Below, piece by piece: positions 39,843 to 47,692 of a stretch of 64,000 nucleotides of DNA. How positions within the stretch are numbered: the first letter of the stretch is position 1; the number at the start of each line of letters is the position of its first letter. This DNA comes from Pseudonocardia oceani (GTDB lineage: Bacteria; Actinomycetota; Actinomycetes; Mycobacteriales; Pseudonocardiaceae). The notes under the pieces were generated by a model that was not told the DNA's origin, ran no database searches, and saw only the letters and a program-made list of their open reading frames with translations. The stretch spans positions 4,970,501 through 5,034,500 of the forward strand of contig NZ_JADQDF010000001.1 in NCBI RefSeq assembly GCF_019263585.2, read 5' to 3'. Made by a program: the position numbers and the translations under genes.

Positions 39843-40388
39843 ATGGAGTGGACCGGTGCGACCTACGCGGACATCCCCACGGTCGAGGTGGACACGTGGG
39901 TCGCCGCGGCCCCCGAGGCGGTGTGGGCGACCGTCGCGGACCCGACGCTGATGCCGTCGATGAGCGAGGAGCTCCAGACGGTCGAGTGGCTCGACGGGCG
40001 CGCGCGGCCCGAGGTCGGCGCGAGGTTCCGCGGCTCCAGCAAGCACCCCGCGCTCGGCGAGTGGTCGACGGTCTCCGAGATCGTCGAGTGCGCCGAGCCG
40101 GAGGTGTTCGCCTGGGCGGTCGAGGACGTCGAGAACCCGACGGCGGTGTGGCGCTACACCCTCGAGCCCGAGGGCGACGGCACGCGGCTGCGGCAGTGGA
40201 TGCAGATGGGCCCGGGCCGCTCGGGCCTCAGCCTCGCCATCGACGAGATGCCCGACAAGGAGCAGAAGATCGTCTTCGTGCGGATGCGCGAGTTCGAGAA
40301 GAACATGTCCGCCTCGCTCGCCGGTATCAAGGCCCGCGTCGAGGCCGCCTCCGCTCCTGCGGGCTCCACTCCTGCGGCCGGAGCCTGA
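39843..40388 (+). CDS. SRPBCC family protein
   Basis: 181 aa START/Bet v1-like fold: TWVAAAPEAVWATVADPTLMPSMSEELQTVEW, SKHPALGEWSTVSEIVECAEPEVFAWAVED and WRYTLEPEGDGTRLRQWMQMG are the usual polyketide-cyclase/dehydrase signatures. It binds a hydrophobic ligand in a deep pocket; enzyme activity is not assured. AGGAGG precedes the ATG. The LLM gene starts 2 nt after its stop, so both probably act on the same lipophilic compound. Confidence 0.88.
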   Translation: MEWTGATYADIPTVEVDTWVAAAPEAVWATVADPTLMPSMSEELQTVEWLDGRARPEVGARFRGSSKHPALGEWSTVSEIVECAEPEVFAWAVEDVENPTAVWRYTLEPEGDGTRLRQWMQMGPGRSGLSLAIDEMPDKEQKIVFVRMREFEKNMSASLAGIKARVEAASAPAGSTPAAGA

Positions 40389-40389
40389 G

Positions 40390-41436
40390 GTGCGCACCGC
40401 TACCACCGTCGAGGCGTCCCAGCGCGGTACCTGGCAGGAGACGCTCGACTTCGTGGTCGAGGCCGAGAAGCTCGGTCTCGACATCTGCTGGGTCGCCGAG
40501 GCCTGGGGTTCCGACGCCCCGTCGACGCTGGGCTTCCTCGCCGGCCGCACGCAGAGCATGCTGCTGGGCTCGGGGATCATGCAGGTCGGCGTCCGCACCG
40601 CGGTCGCCGTCGCGCAGGCGGCGGCCACGCTCAACGAGATGTCCGACGGCCGCTTCCTGCTCGGCCTCGGCCCGTCGGGCCCCCAGGTCATCGAGGGCCT
40701 GCACGGCGTGCCGTTCGCCCGGCCGATGACCCGCACCCGCGAGACGATCGAGGTCGTCCGGCAGGCGCTGCGCGGGGAGAAGGTGAGCTTCTCCGGGCGG
40801 ACGATCGCGATCCCGCTGCCCGACGGCGAGGGCCGGCCGATGCGGCTGTCGAGCGCGCCGCAGCCCGACCTCCCGATCTTCCTGGCCACGATGTCGCCGA
40901 AGATGCTGGAGCTCACCGGGGAGCTGGCCGACGGCTGGCTCGGCACCAGCTTCGTCCCCGAGGGCTCCGACGCCTACTTCACCCACCTCGACGCCGGGCT
41001 CGCGAAGGCCGGCCGCACGCGCAAGGACCTCGACGTGTGCCAGGGCGCGGAGGTCGCGTTCGCCGCCGACGAGGAGGCGCTGACCGCGATGGTGGCCACC
41101 CGCAAGAAGGAGCTCGCCTTCAGCCTCGGCGGCATGGGCTCGGCCACCACCAACTACTACAACGACGCCTACAGCCGCCAGGGCTGGGCCGACGTCGCCG
41201 CGGCCGTGCGCGAGCGCTGGCAGGGCGGCGACCGCGACGGCGCCGCCGGGCTCGTCACCGACGAGATGGTGCTGGGCACCACGCTGATCGGCACCGAGGA
41301 CATGGTCCGCACCCGGCTGGGGGTGTGGCGCGACGCGGGCGTCGACATCGTGCGGCTCTACCCGGCGGGGGAGACCCTCGACGAGCGCCTGACCACGCTC
41401 GGCCGGGCCCTGGATCTCGTCCGCGAGGTGGGCTGA
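40390..41436 (+). CDS. LLM class flavin-dependent oxidoreductase (F420-type)
   Basis: 348 aa luciferase-like barrel. FVVEAEKLGLDICWVAEAWGSDAPSTLGFLAGRT, GTGIMQV-like GSGIMQVGVRTAVAVAQAAATLNEMSDGRFLLGLGPSGPQVIEGLHG and GELADGWLGTSFVPEG are typical of actinobacterial F420-dependent members. Uses F420 or FMN; substrate unknown. Starts with GTG directly behind the SRPBCC stop. A molybdopterin oxidoreductase remnant follows. Confidence 0.9.
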   Translation: MRTATTVEASQRGTWQETLDFVVEAEKLGLDICWVAEAWGSDAPSTLGFLAGRTQSMLLGSGIMQVGVRTAVAVAQAAATLNEMSDGRFLLGLGPSGPQVIEGLHGVPFARPMTRTRETIEVVRQALRGEKVSFSGRTIAIPLPDGEGRPMRLSSAPQPDLPIFLATMSPKMLELTGELADGWLGTSFVPEGSDAYFTHLDAGLAKAGRTRKDLDVCQGAEVAFAADEEALTAMVATRKKELAFSLGGMGSATTNYYNDAYSRQGWADVAAAVRERWQGGDRDGAAGLVTDEMVLGTTLIGTEDMVRTRLGVWRDAGVDIVRLYPAGETLDERLTTLGRALDLVREVG

Positions 41437-41439
41437 CCG

Positions 41440-41640
41440 ACGGCCGAGTGGCCGGCTCCGAGAGCTGCCACACCGCGGAGGGCGTCGAGGACTGCGACCT
41501 GCTGGTGGCCATCGGCTGCAACCCGTGGACTGCGCACGGGTTCCCCAACGCCCGCACCGTGCTCGACACGCTGCGCAACGACCCCGACCGCCGCATGATC
41601 GTGATCGACCCGCGGCGCACCGAGACCGCCGACGCTGGAG
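41440..41640 (+). pseudogene. Internal fragment of a molybdopterin oxidoreductase gene
   Basis: In the frame ending near 41640 the text VEDCDLLVAIGCNPWTAHGFPNARTVLDTLRNDPDRRMIVIDPRRTETAD matches a conserved internal block of MopB-type oxidoreductases (formate dehydrogenase or nitrate reductase like). There is no start and the similarity stops after about 65 codons on both sides, so it is a remnant. Confidence 0.7.
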
Positions 41641-41672
41641 GTGGTGGACCTGACCGGCTCCTGACCGCCCCC

Positions 41673-43811
41673 CTACGCGGCGGTCAGCGCGTCGGTCAGC
41701 AGCGCGACGAGCGCGGCGTGCTGCACGTCGGTCGACGAGCCGACCTCCTCCTCGGAGCCGTCGAGGGCCTGGGCGGCGAGCCCCGCCTTGCTGTCGATCA
41801 GCTCGGCGATCCGGGCGTCGATCGTCTGCGCGGCGATGATCCGCCACGCGGTGACCGGCTCGGCCTGGCCGATCCGGTGGCTGCGGTCGATGGCCTGGGT
41901 CTGCTCGGCGGCGGTCCAGGACAGCTCCGCGAGGACGATGTTGGACGCCACCTGTAGGTTGATGCCGACGCCGGCAGCGGTGAGCGAGCAGACCGCGACG
42001 GCGACGCCCGGGTCCTCGACGAACGCGTCGATGTTGCGCTGGCGCACGGTCGGGGTCTGGTCGCCCCGGATCGAGGAGTACCGGATGCCGCGCTCGGCGA
42101 ACAGCTCCTCGGCGGCGTCCATCACGTCGACGTGCTTGGCGAAGAAGACGACCTTGCCCGCGCTGTGCGCGAGCTGCGCCGCGTAGTCGGCGGCGAGCCC
42201 GGCTTTCGCCTGGCCGATCCGGCGCATCATGCCGAACACGTTGTCGCCCGACCCCGCCTCGGCGGCGTCCTTCTGCTCCCAGCGGGCCACCCGGCGGACG
42301 AGCTCGTGGTCGATGCCCTCGACCACGGGCCCGGAGCGCCGGTTGGCGATGGCGTCGGAGTAGCGGGCCACCATGCGGCGGGCGAGGTCGCGCTCGGCCG
42401 CGCGGATCGAGCGGCCGGCGGCGCCGTCGAGCTCGACGGGGAGGTCGGCCACGCGGCGCGCCGGGATGTCGGCGGCCACGTCGACCTTGCGGCGCCGGAC
42501 GATGCCGAGGTCGACCACCGACGTGCGGGCGGCGGTGTAGAAGCCCGGGTCGGCCGGGTTCAGGCCGGTGGCGGCGAGGGAGTCCATCAGCTCGGCGCGG
42601 GGCTTGGTGGCGTCGATCCAGCCGAGGAACTGCCAGATCGCGAGGAAGTCCTCGATGCCGTTGATCAGCGGCGTGCCGGTGAGCGCCATGAGCAGCGGGC
42701 GCGCGGTGAACGACCGGATCCGCTCGGACAGGTCCAGCACGTGCTTGGACCGCTGCGAGGTCTTGTTCTTGATGAAGTGCGCCTCGTCGACGACCATCCC
42801 GCGGAAGCCGAATTCGCCGAGCCAGCCGACGTGGCGGTCGAGCACCTCGTAGTTGACGACGACGATGTCGGCGAACCCGTCGACGGCGTCGCCGTTGCCG
42901 TGGATCGCGGTGGCCCGGCGGTGCGGCGTCCACAGCCCGGCCTCGCGCACCCAGTTGGTCTTGACCACGTTGGGCACGACGACGAGCAGCGGGTAGGCGT
43001 TCGCGGCCTCGGCGGCGAGCAGCGCCTGGGCCGTCTTGCCCAGCCCGGGCTCGTCGGCGAGCAGGAACGTGCGGTGCCCCTGCGCGGCCGCGGAGACCAG
43101 CCGGGCCTGGTGGGGCATGAGCTCGCGGCCACCGGGGACGGTGCGGCGCGTCGGCTCGGGCAGCGTCATGGAGGTCGACGCCGAGGGCGCGGCGCGCTCG
43201 AAGGAGCGCAGCAGCGGCCCCAGCAGCTCCCAGCCGGCCAGCGGCGTCGCGCGCGGGGCGCTGGGCCGGGCGGCGGCGAAGTCGGGGGCGAGGAAGGGGT
43301 TGGCGAGCTGGCGCGAGACGACCGACTGCGGCACCACCCGCGGCTTGGCGGGGGCGGCGGGGGCCTCCTCCACCGGCGGGGCCTCGGCGGTGCCGGTCTC
43401 GAAGGCCGGCTCGATGCCCGCGGTCCGCAGCACGTCGCGCCGCAGCGACCGGGCCTCGTCGGAGACCACGGCGTCCTCGGCGAGCAGGGCCAGCAGCCCG
43501 GGGTCGCGGACGGCGGCCATCGCGAGGCTCGTCGCGATCGCGTCGAGGCGCTTGAGCTGCTCGGCCCGCTGCGCGGCCGTGCCGCTCCCGTCGGACTGCA
43601 CGCGGGAGCGCTCGTCGCGCAGCAGCAGCGCGACCGCCTGGAACTTGGTGCGCGTCGCGGCCGTCGTGCGGCCCCCGCGCAGCGCGGCCTCGATCTCGCG
43701 CACGGCGCGCGCGAGCGCCGACATGACGTCGTCGCCGCCGTCGCGGGGCCGTCGTCGGTCGCGCGGGGCGCTGCGGCGAACCCCGTTCCGGGGCTGGCCT
43801 CGTCGAGCCAC
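41673..43811 (-). CDS. SNF2-family DEAD/DEAH helicase
   Basis: 712 aa SWI/SNF-type ATPase. Walker A is ADEPGLGKTAQ near residue 250, Walker B is VVDEAHFIKN near 340, then ALTGTPLING (motif III); the C-terminal helicase half shows SIRGDQTPTVRQ, CSLTAAGVGINLQVASNIVLAE and the terminal RSHRIGQ motif. The first 230 residues are helical without a known domain. The GTG at 43811 is chosen because GAGGAGG lies 9 nt upstream; an upstream in-frame ATG at 44009 gives a low-complexity extension. Likely a DNA or nucleoprotein translocase; no methylase or nuclease partner is adjacent. Confidence 0.9.
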   Translation of the reverse strand: MARRGQPRNGVRRSAPRDRRRPRDGGDDVMSALARAVREIEAALRGGRTTAATRTKFQAVALLLRDERSRVQSDGSGTAAQRAEQLKRLDAIATSLAMAAVRDPGLLALLAEDAVVSDEARSLRRDVLRTAGIEPAFETGTAEAPPVEEAPAAPAKPRVVPQSVVSRQLANPFLAPDFAAARPSAPRATPLAGWELLGPLLRSFERAAPSASTSMTLPEPTRRTVPGGRELMPHQARLVSAAAQGHRTFLLADEPGLGKTAQALLAAEAANAYPLLVVVPNVVKTNWVREAGLWTPHRRATAIHGNGDAVDGFADIVVVNYEVLDRHVGWLGEFGFRGMVVDEAHFIKNKTSQRSKHVLDLSERIRSFTARPLLMALTGTPLINGIEDFLAIWQFLGWIDATKPRAELMDSLAATGLNPADPGFYTAARTSVVDLGIVRRRKVDVAADIPARRVADLPVELDGAAGRSIRAAERDLARRMVARYSDAIANRRSGPVVEGIDHELVRRVARWEQKDAAEAGSGDNVFGMMRRIGQAKAGLAADYAAQLAHSAGKVVFFAKHVDVMDAAEELFAERGIRYSSIRGDQTPTVRQRNIDAFVEDPGVAVAVCSLTAAGVGINLQVASNIVLAELSWTAAEQTQAIDRSHRIGQAEPVTAWRIIAAQTIDARIAELIDSKAGLAAQALDGSEEEVGSSTDVQHAALVALLTDALTAA

Positions 43812-44128
43812 GAACTCGTCCTCCTCGGTGCCGGCGGGGCCCGGTCGGGCCGCCACCGCGCGCAGTGCCGCCGCGGGGGTGCCGCCGGAGGAGCGGGATC
43901 GGCTCCTGCGCGACGGGACCCGGCCACGGATCGTCGGAGACCACCGCCGCGGAGGGCCCGGCGCCGCCTGTGTGGAGAGGAAGGGCGGGCCACCGGCCGC
44001 GACACCCACCGGGGTGGGCCGGCCGCGCCGGGAGGAACAGGGCCCGGCGGGGTGGTTCTCGTGACCATCCTACCCGGCCGAGTGCCCGTCGCGGGCCCGC
44101 GCCGCGCCGCGCCCGTGACGGACGGCAC
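43812..44128. other. Leader/intergenic region upstream of the SNF2 gene
   Basis: About 320 nt between the Rieske gene end and the helicase start. TAGGAT on the minus strand (44072-44067) is a likely -10 and would give a leader of roughly 250 nt. The open frame through it is Pro/Arg-rich and not convincing. No RNA motif was recognised. Confidence 0.4.
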
Positions 44129-45433
44129 TCAGGCCGGGTCGGGGAACATCCGCGTGGCCGTCCCCGCGTCGCCGCCGGGCACCCGGTCGACGCCGACCAT
44201 GCGGTCGACGACCATGTTCTGGAAGCGGTGCAGCGGCTCCTCGAAGCGGTAGCACATGCGGCCGCCGCGGTAGGCGGGGTTCGCGATGCCCTCCTGGACG
44301 CGCTCCACGATCTCCAGGTCCTGCCGGTTCACCAGGTCCCAGAACTCCGTGAGCCGGTCGAGCCCCTCCTGCGCGCCGGGCGCCTCCAGCGCGGCGGGGT
44401 GGGTGAGCAGGACCGCGGTCTCCACGGTGCGGTCCGCCGCGACGGGGCGGTTGAGCAGCACGAACGCGTGGTTGGGCAGGACCACCAGCGCGCAGCTGGG
44501 GAACAGCCAGACGAAGCGGCCGCTGTCGGCGTCGTCGGGGCCCAGGGTGTCGAGCGCGACCAGGCCGTCCCAGCCGCCGGCGTCGGTGTTGCGCGACACC
44601 GGCGTCGTGCACATCCCCGTGTACATGCCGGGCCCCTGCCAGCGGTAGTGGTCGGAGAACTTCGAGACCCTGCTCAGCTCCGGGTGCACCCAGGGCAGGT
44701 GGTAGTACTCCATGAAGTTCTCGGCGATCAGCTTGTGGTTGGCGGCGACGTCGTAGGTGCGGCGGCGCTGCGGGATCCAGCGGTGCAGCCCGTGGTCGGC
44801 GAAGCGCTGCGGCAGGTCGCCCAGGTGCTCGGCCAGCGGCGCGGGGTCCGGCACGAGGTTCACGAAGAGCAGGAAGCCCCAGGTGTCGACGGCGACGGGG
44901 AGCAGGCCGTGGTCGGCGCGGTCGAACGCGGTGGCGCCGGAGGTGTCGAAGACCGGCTGCTGCCCGTCAGGGACGTCGGAGCCCTCGAACAGCGGCGTGC
45001 CCAGGCACGAGCCGTCGGAGTCGTAGGTCCAGCTGTGGTACGGGCACCGGATGCGCCCGCGCCTGCCGAGCTCGCGCGCGCCGGCGTCGAGCAGGCGGGC
45101 GGCGCGGTGGCGGCAGACGTTGTGGAAGGCGCGCAGCCCGCCGCTGCGGTCGCGCGTCACGATCACCGAGCGGCCCGCGACGTCGACGACGACGCACGCC
45201 CCCGGCCGGTCGACGTCGGCGGTGAACCCGACCGGCACCCACCCGGCGGCGAACACCCGCTCCCGCTCGAGGGCGAAGAACTCGGGGGAGGTGTAGGCGT
45301 CGGGCAGCAGCGTCGACGCCCGGTCCACCGGCAGCCGCGTGTGGCGGTAGGTGGACTCCTCGGTGAACAGCGCCGCGGGGACCGGGCGGGCGGGGAGGTC
45401 GTGGTAGGTCGTCCGGGTCGTCTCGGCGGTCAT
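44129..45433 (-). CDS. Rieske aromatic ring-hydroxylating/demethylating oxygenase alpha subunit
   Basis: 434 aa. The Rieske cluster motif is CRHRAARLL with CPYHSW 20-odd residues later (about 105-130: C-x-H ... C-x2-H). The catalytic domain has NFMEYYHLPWVHPEL (about 240-255) with the His-His mononuclear iron motif. It resembles GbcA/choline monooxygenase-type enzymes that oxidise N-methyl groups of quaternary amines. GGAGG precedes the ATG. It lies 20 nt downstream of a monomeric sarcosine oxidase gene, supporting betaine-like demethylation. A ferredoxin reductase partner is not in the window. Confidence 0.9.
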   Translation of the reverse strand: MTAETTRTTYHDLPARPVPAALFTEESTYRHTRLPVDRASTLLPDAYTSPEFFALERERVFAAGWVPVGFTADVDRPGACVVVDVAGRSVIVTRDRSGGLRAFHNVCRHRAARLLDAGARELGRRGRIRCPYHSWTYDSDGSCLGTPLFEGSDVPDGQQPVFDTSGATAFDRADHGLLPVAVDTWGFLLFVNLVPDPAPLAEHLGDLPQRFADHGLHRWIPQRRRTYDVAANHKLIAENFMEYYHLPWVHPELSRVSKFSDHYRWQGPGMYTGMCTTPVSRNTDAGGWDGLVALDTLGPDDADSGRFVWLFPSCALVVLPNHAFVLLNRPVAADRTVETAVLLTHPAALEAPGAQEGLDRLTEFWDLVNRQDLEIVERVQEGIANPAYRGGRMCYRFEEPLHRFQNMVVDRMVGVDRVPGGDAGTATRMFPDPA

Positions 45434-45453
45434 CGGGGATCGGTCCTCCGGGC

Positions 45454-46665
45454 TCAGGTGTGGAAGCTGCGCGGGAACGCCGGGTCGGTCAGCGCCGGGC
45501 GGTCGATCGCGAACGCCCCGATCGGCAGGTCCGGGGTGCGGTCCAGGGCCAGGTCGGTGAGCAGCCGCCCGATCAGCGCGGCGAACTTGTAGGCGTGCCC
45601 GGCCCCGATCGCGACGACGACCTGCGGGGCCCCGGGCAGCGTGTCGAGCACGAAGTCCTGGTCCGGGGGCACCGTGTAGAGGCACGTCCTCGAGTACAGC
45701 TCGGGACCGCGGAAGCGCGGGACGTGGCGGGCGAGGAACTCGTCGTAGCGCGCGCGGCGGACGGGGTCGGGCTCGAACGAGCGGTCGTCGGCGGTGGTCT
45801 CGTCGCCGCCCATGTGCTGCCCGAGCTTCGTGGCGACCTCGCCGTACACGGGGAAGCCGTAGAAGTTGTGGCGGCCGTGCCACATGAACACCGGGAACCG
45901 CGATGGCGAGAACTCCGCGAGGTGCGGCGTCGCGTAGTAGGTGACCTGCTCGCGCAGCACGGTCAGCGGCAGCCGCACGCCGGTCGCGGCGAGGACCTGG
46001 TTGGTCCAGGCGTCGGCGGTGACGACGACCCGGTCGGCGCGCAGCACCCCCGCGTCGGTGACGACCGCGACGCCGCCGCCGTCGGGCCGGACCTCGCGCA
46101 CCGGCGTGTGCGTGCGGACCTCCGCTCCGTGCGCGCGGGCCAGCGCGATGTGCACCGCGTTCGCGCGCCCGGCGTCGACGATGCCGGAGTCCTCCTGGTA
46201 GAGGGCCTGCTCGCCGCCGTCGACGCGGAACTGGGGCCAGCGCGCGACCAGCTCGTCGGCGTCGAGCAGCTCGTAGCCGACGCCGAAGCGGTCGAACAGC
46301 GCGGTGTAGCCCTCGATGTTGCGGGTACCGGTGGCGGTGCCGCGCCGGGCGACCCGGTCCTCGACCACCAGCCCGCCGGTGCGGGTGAGCAGCCGCTGCC
46401 CGGACTCCTCCTCGACCTCCGCCCACGCCGCGTAGGCCGGCGCGGCCAGCGCCGCGTACTGCTCCTGGTGCTGGGCGAGCCGGATGATCCGCGAGTGGTC
46501 CTGGGAGGCGCCGCGGTGGTGGCCGAGCTCGAACTGCTCGATCCCCAGGACGCCCGACCCCTGCTGGCCGGACCCCTGCACACCGGACCCCTGCTCGGCG
46601 GCGAGGCGGTGCAGCGCCGCCGACCCCAGGCCGCCGAGGCCGACGACGATGGTGCGGTAGGCCAT
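45454..46665 (-). CDS. Monomeric sarcosine oxidase / N-methyl amino acid oxidase
   Basis: 403 aa FAD-dependent oxidase of the MSOX/MTOX family. The dinucleotide motif is VVGLGGLGSAALHRLA at the N-terminus, with IEQFELGHHRGASQDHSRIIR following; RTCLYTVPPDQDFVLDTLP carries the cysteine that binds flavin covalently in MSOX, and GAGHAYKFAALIGRLL is the conserved C-terminal loop. It removes N-methyl groups as formaldehyde with H2O2 release. A short Gly/Ser/Gln insertion from a 15-bp repeat separates the first helix from the second strand. First gene of the operon with the Rieske oxygenase; GACACT lies 6 nt before the ATG. Confidence 0.9.
   Translation of the reverse strand: MAYRTIVVGLGGLGSAALHRLAAEQGSGVQGSGQQGSGVLGIEQFELGHHRGASQDHSRIIRLAQHQEQYAALAAPAYAAWAEVEEESGQRLLTRTGGLVVEDRVARRGTATGTRNIEGYTALFDRFGVGYELLDADELVARWPQFRVDGGEQALYQEDSGIVDAGRANAVHIALARAHGAEVRTHTPVREVRPDGGGVAVVTDAGVLRADRVVVTADAWTNQVLAATGVRLPLTVLREQVTYYATPHLAEFSPSRFPVFMWHGRHNFYGFPVYGEVATKLGQHMGGDETTADDRSFEPDPVRRARYDEFLARHVPRFRGPELYSRTCLYTVPPDQDFVLDTLPGAPQVVVAIGAGHAYKFAALIGRLLTDLALDRTPDLPIGAFAIDRPALTDPAFPRSFHT
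46556..46600. repeat. 15-bp tandem repeat (three units) in the sarcosine oxidase gene
   Basis: Units begin at 46556, 46571 and 46586, each starting GACCCCTGC. They encode a GSGxQ-type insertion and preserve the frame. Confidence 0.85.
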
Positions 46666-46671
46666 GGGGCC

Positions 46672-46732
46672 AGTGTCGGCACCCGCGACGGTCCGCGTCC
46701 ATCGAAGAATCCCGTCCCTGACCGTGTACGTT
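46672..46732. promoter_or_regulatory. Divergent promoters of soxA-like and LysR genes
   Basis: Minus strand GACACT (46677-46672) ends 6 nt before the oxidase ATG; plus strand TACGTT (46727-46732) ends 6 nt before the LysR ATG. The 73-nt gap must hold the LysR binding site, but no clear T-N11-A dyad was found. Confidence 0.5.
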
Positions 46733-46738
46733 CCTCGG

Positions 46739-47659
46739 ATGATCGACCGGCGTCTCCGCGTGCTGCAGGCGATCGCCCGCCACGGCACGGTCACCGCGGC
46801 GGCGCAGGTCTGCCGGATGACGCCGTCCTCGGCGTCGCACCAGGTGCAGCAGCTCGCCCGGGAGCTCGGTGTCGTCCTGCTCGAACCCGACGGGCGGCGC
46901 GTGCGGCTCACCCCGGCCGCCCGGATCGTGCTGGCGCACGGGGAGGTCCTGACGGCCCAGTGGGAGCGGGCGCGGGCCGAGCTGGGCGCGCACCGGCCGG
47001 ACGGTGTCACCGGGGCGCTGCGGTTCTGCGCGTTCTCCACCGCGGCCGCCGCGGTCGTGCCCGCGGCGCTCGCGCTGCTGCGGGACTCGCACCCGACCCT
47101 GCGGCTGCACCTGCGCGAGGCCGAGCCCGCCCGCGCGTTCGACCTGCTCGCCGCGGGCGACACCGACATCGTCGTGGTCGTCGCGACGGCGGCCATCCCG
47201 CCGGTCACCGACCCGGCGTTCGACCAGCGCATCCTCTACGACGAGCCGCTCGACGTGCTCGTCGGCCCGGACCACCCGCTCGTCGGGCGCGCCGACGTCG
47301 CCCTGGCCGACCTCGCCGCCGACCCCTGGATCTGCGGCGGCCCCGGCACCGCCTACCACCAGCTCGTGACGCTGGCCTGCTCCGGCGCCGGCTTCGCCCC
47401 CGACGTCGCCCACCACGCCGACGAGTGGGACACCGGCGCCGCGCTGGTGGCCCTCGGTTTCGGCGTGGCGCTGGTGCCGCGCCTGGCCGACCTCCCCGCC
47501 CGCCACGACACCCGCCGCCTGCGCATCGCGGCCCCGCCGGTGCGCCGCGTCGTCGCCGCGGTGCGGGCGGGGGCGCAGGACCAGCCGGTGCTCAGCGCGG
47601 GGCTGGCGGCGCTGCGCAGCGCGGGCGACGCGCTGGCGCCGCGGCTGGGGGTGGCCTGA
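46739..47659 (+). CDS. LysR family transcriptional regulator
   Basis: 306 aa. The N-terminal HTH is RLRVLQAIARHGTVTAAAQVCRMTPSSASHQVQQLARELGVVLLEPDGRRVRLT, followed by a periplasmic-binding-like effector domain with GALRFCAFSTAAAAVVPAALALLRDSHPTLRL. Divergent from the sarcosine oxidase/Rieske operon, so probably its activator with an N-methylated ligand. TACGTT 6 nt before the ATG suggests a leaderless transcript. Confidence 0.93.
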   Translation: MIDRRLRVLQAIARHGTVTAAAQVCRMTPSSASHQVQQLARELGVVLLEPDGRRVRLTPAARIVLAHGEVLTAQWERARAELGAHRPDGVTGALRFCAFSTAAAAVVPAALALLRDSHPTLRLHLREAEPARAFDLLAAGDTDIVVVVATAAIPPVTDPAFDQRILYDEPLDVLVGPDHPLVGRADVALADLAADPWICGGPGTAYHQLVTLACSGAGFAPDVAHHADEWDTGAALVALGFGVALVPRLADLPARHDTRRLRIAAPPVRRVVAAVRAGAQDQPVLSAGLAALRSAGDALAPRLGVA

Positions 47660-47692
47660 CCCGGCCCGTGCCGGGTGCCGGGGGAGCCGGCG

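Noticed and set aside
41673..43811. SNF2 helicase as part of a phage-defence island (DISARM- or restriction-like)
   Set aside because: No methylase, nuclease, PLD or DUF1998-type partner is adjacent; neighbours are catabolic genes.
44009..44128. Open frame upstream of the helicase start
   Set aside because: Pro/Arg-rich, and the GTG at 43811 has a good ribosome binding site.
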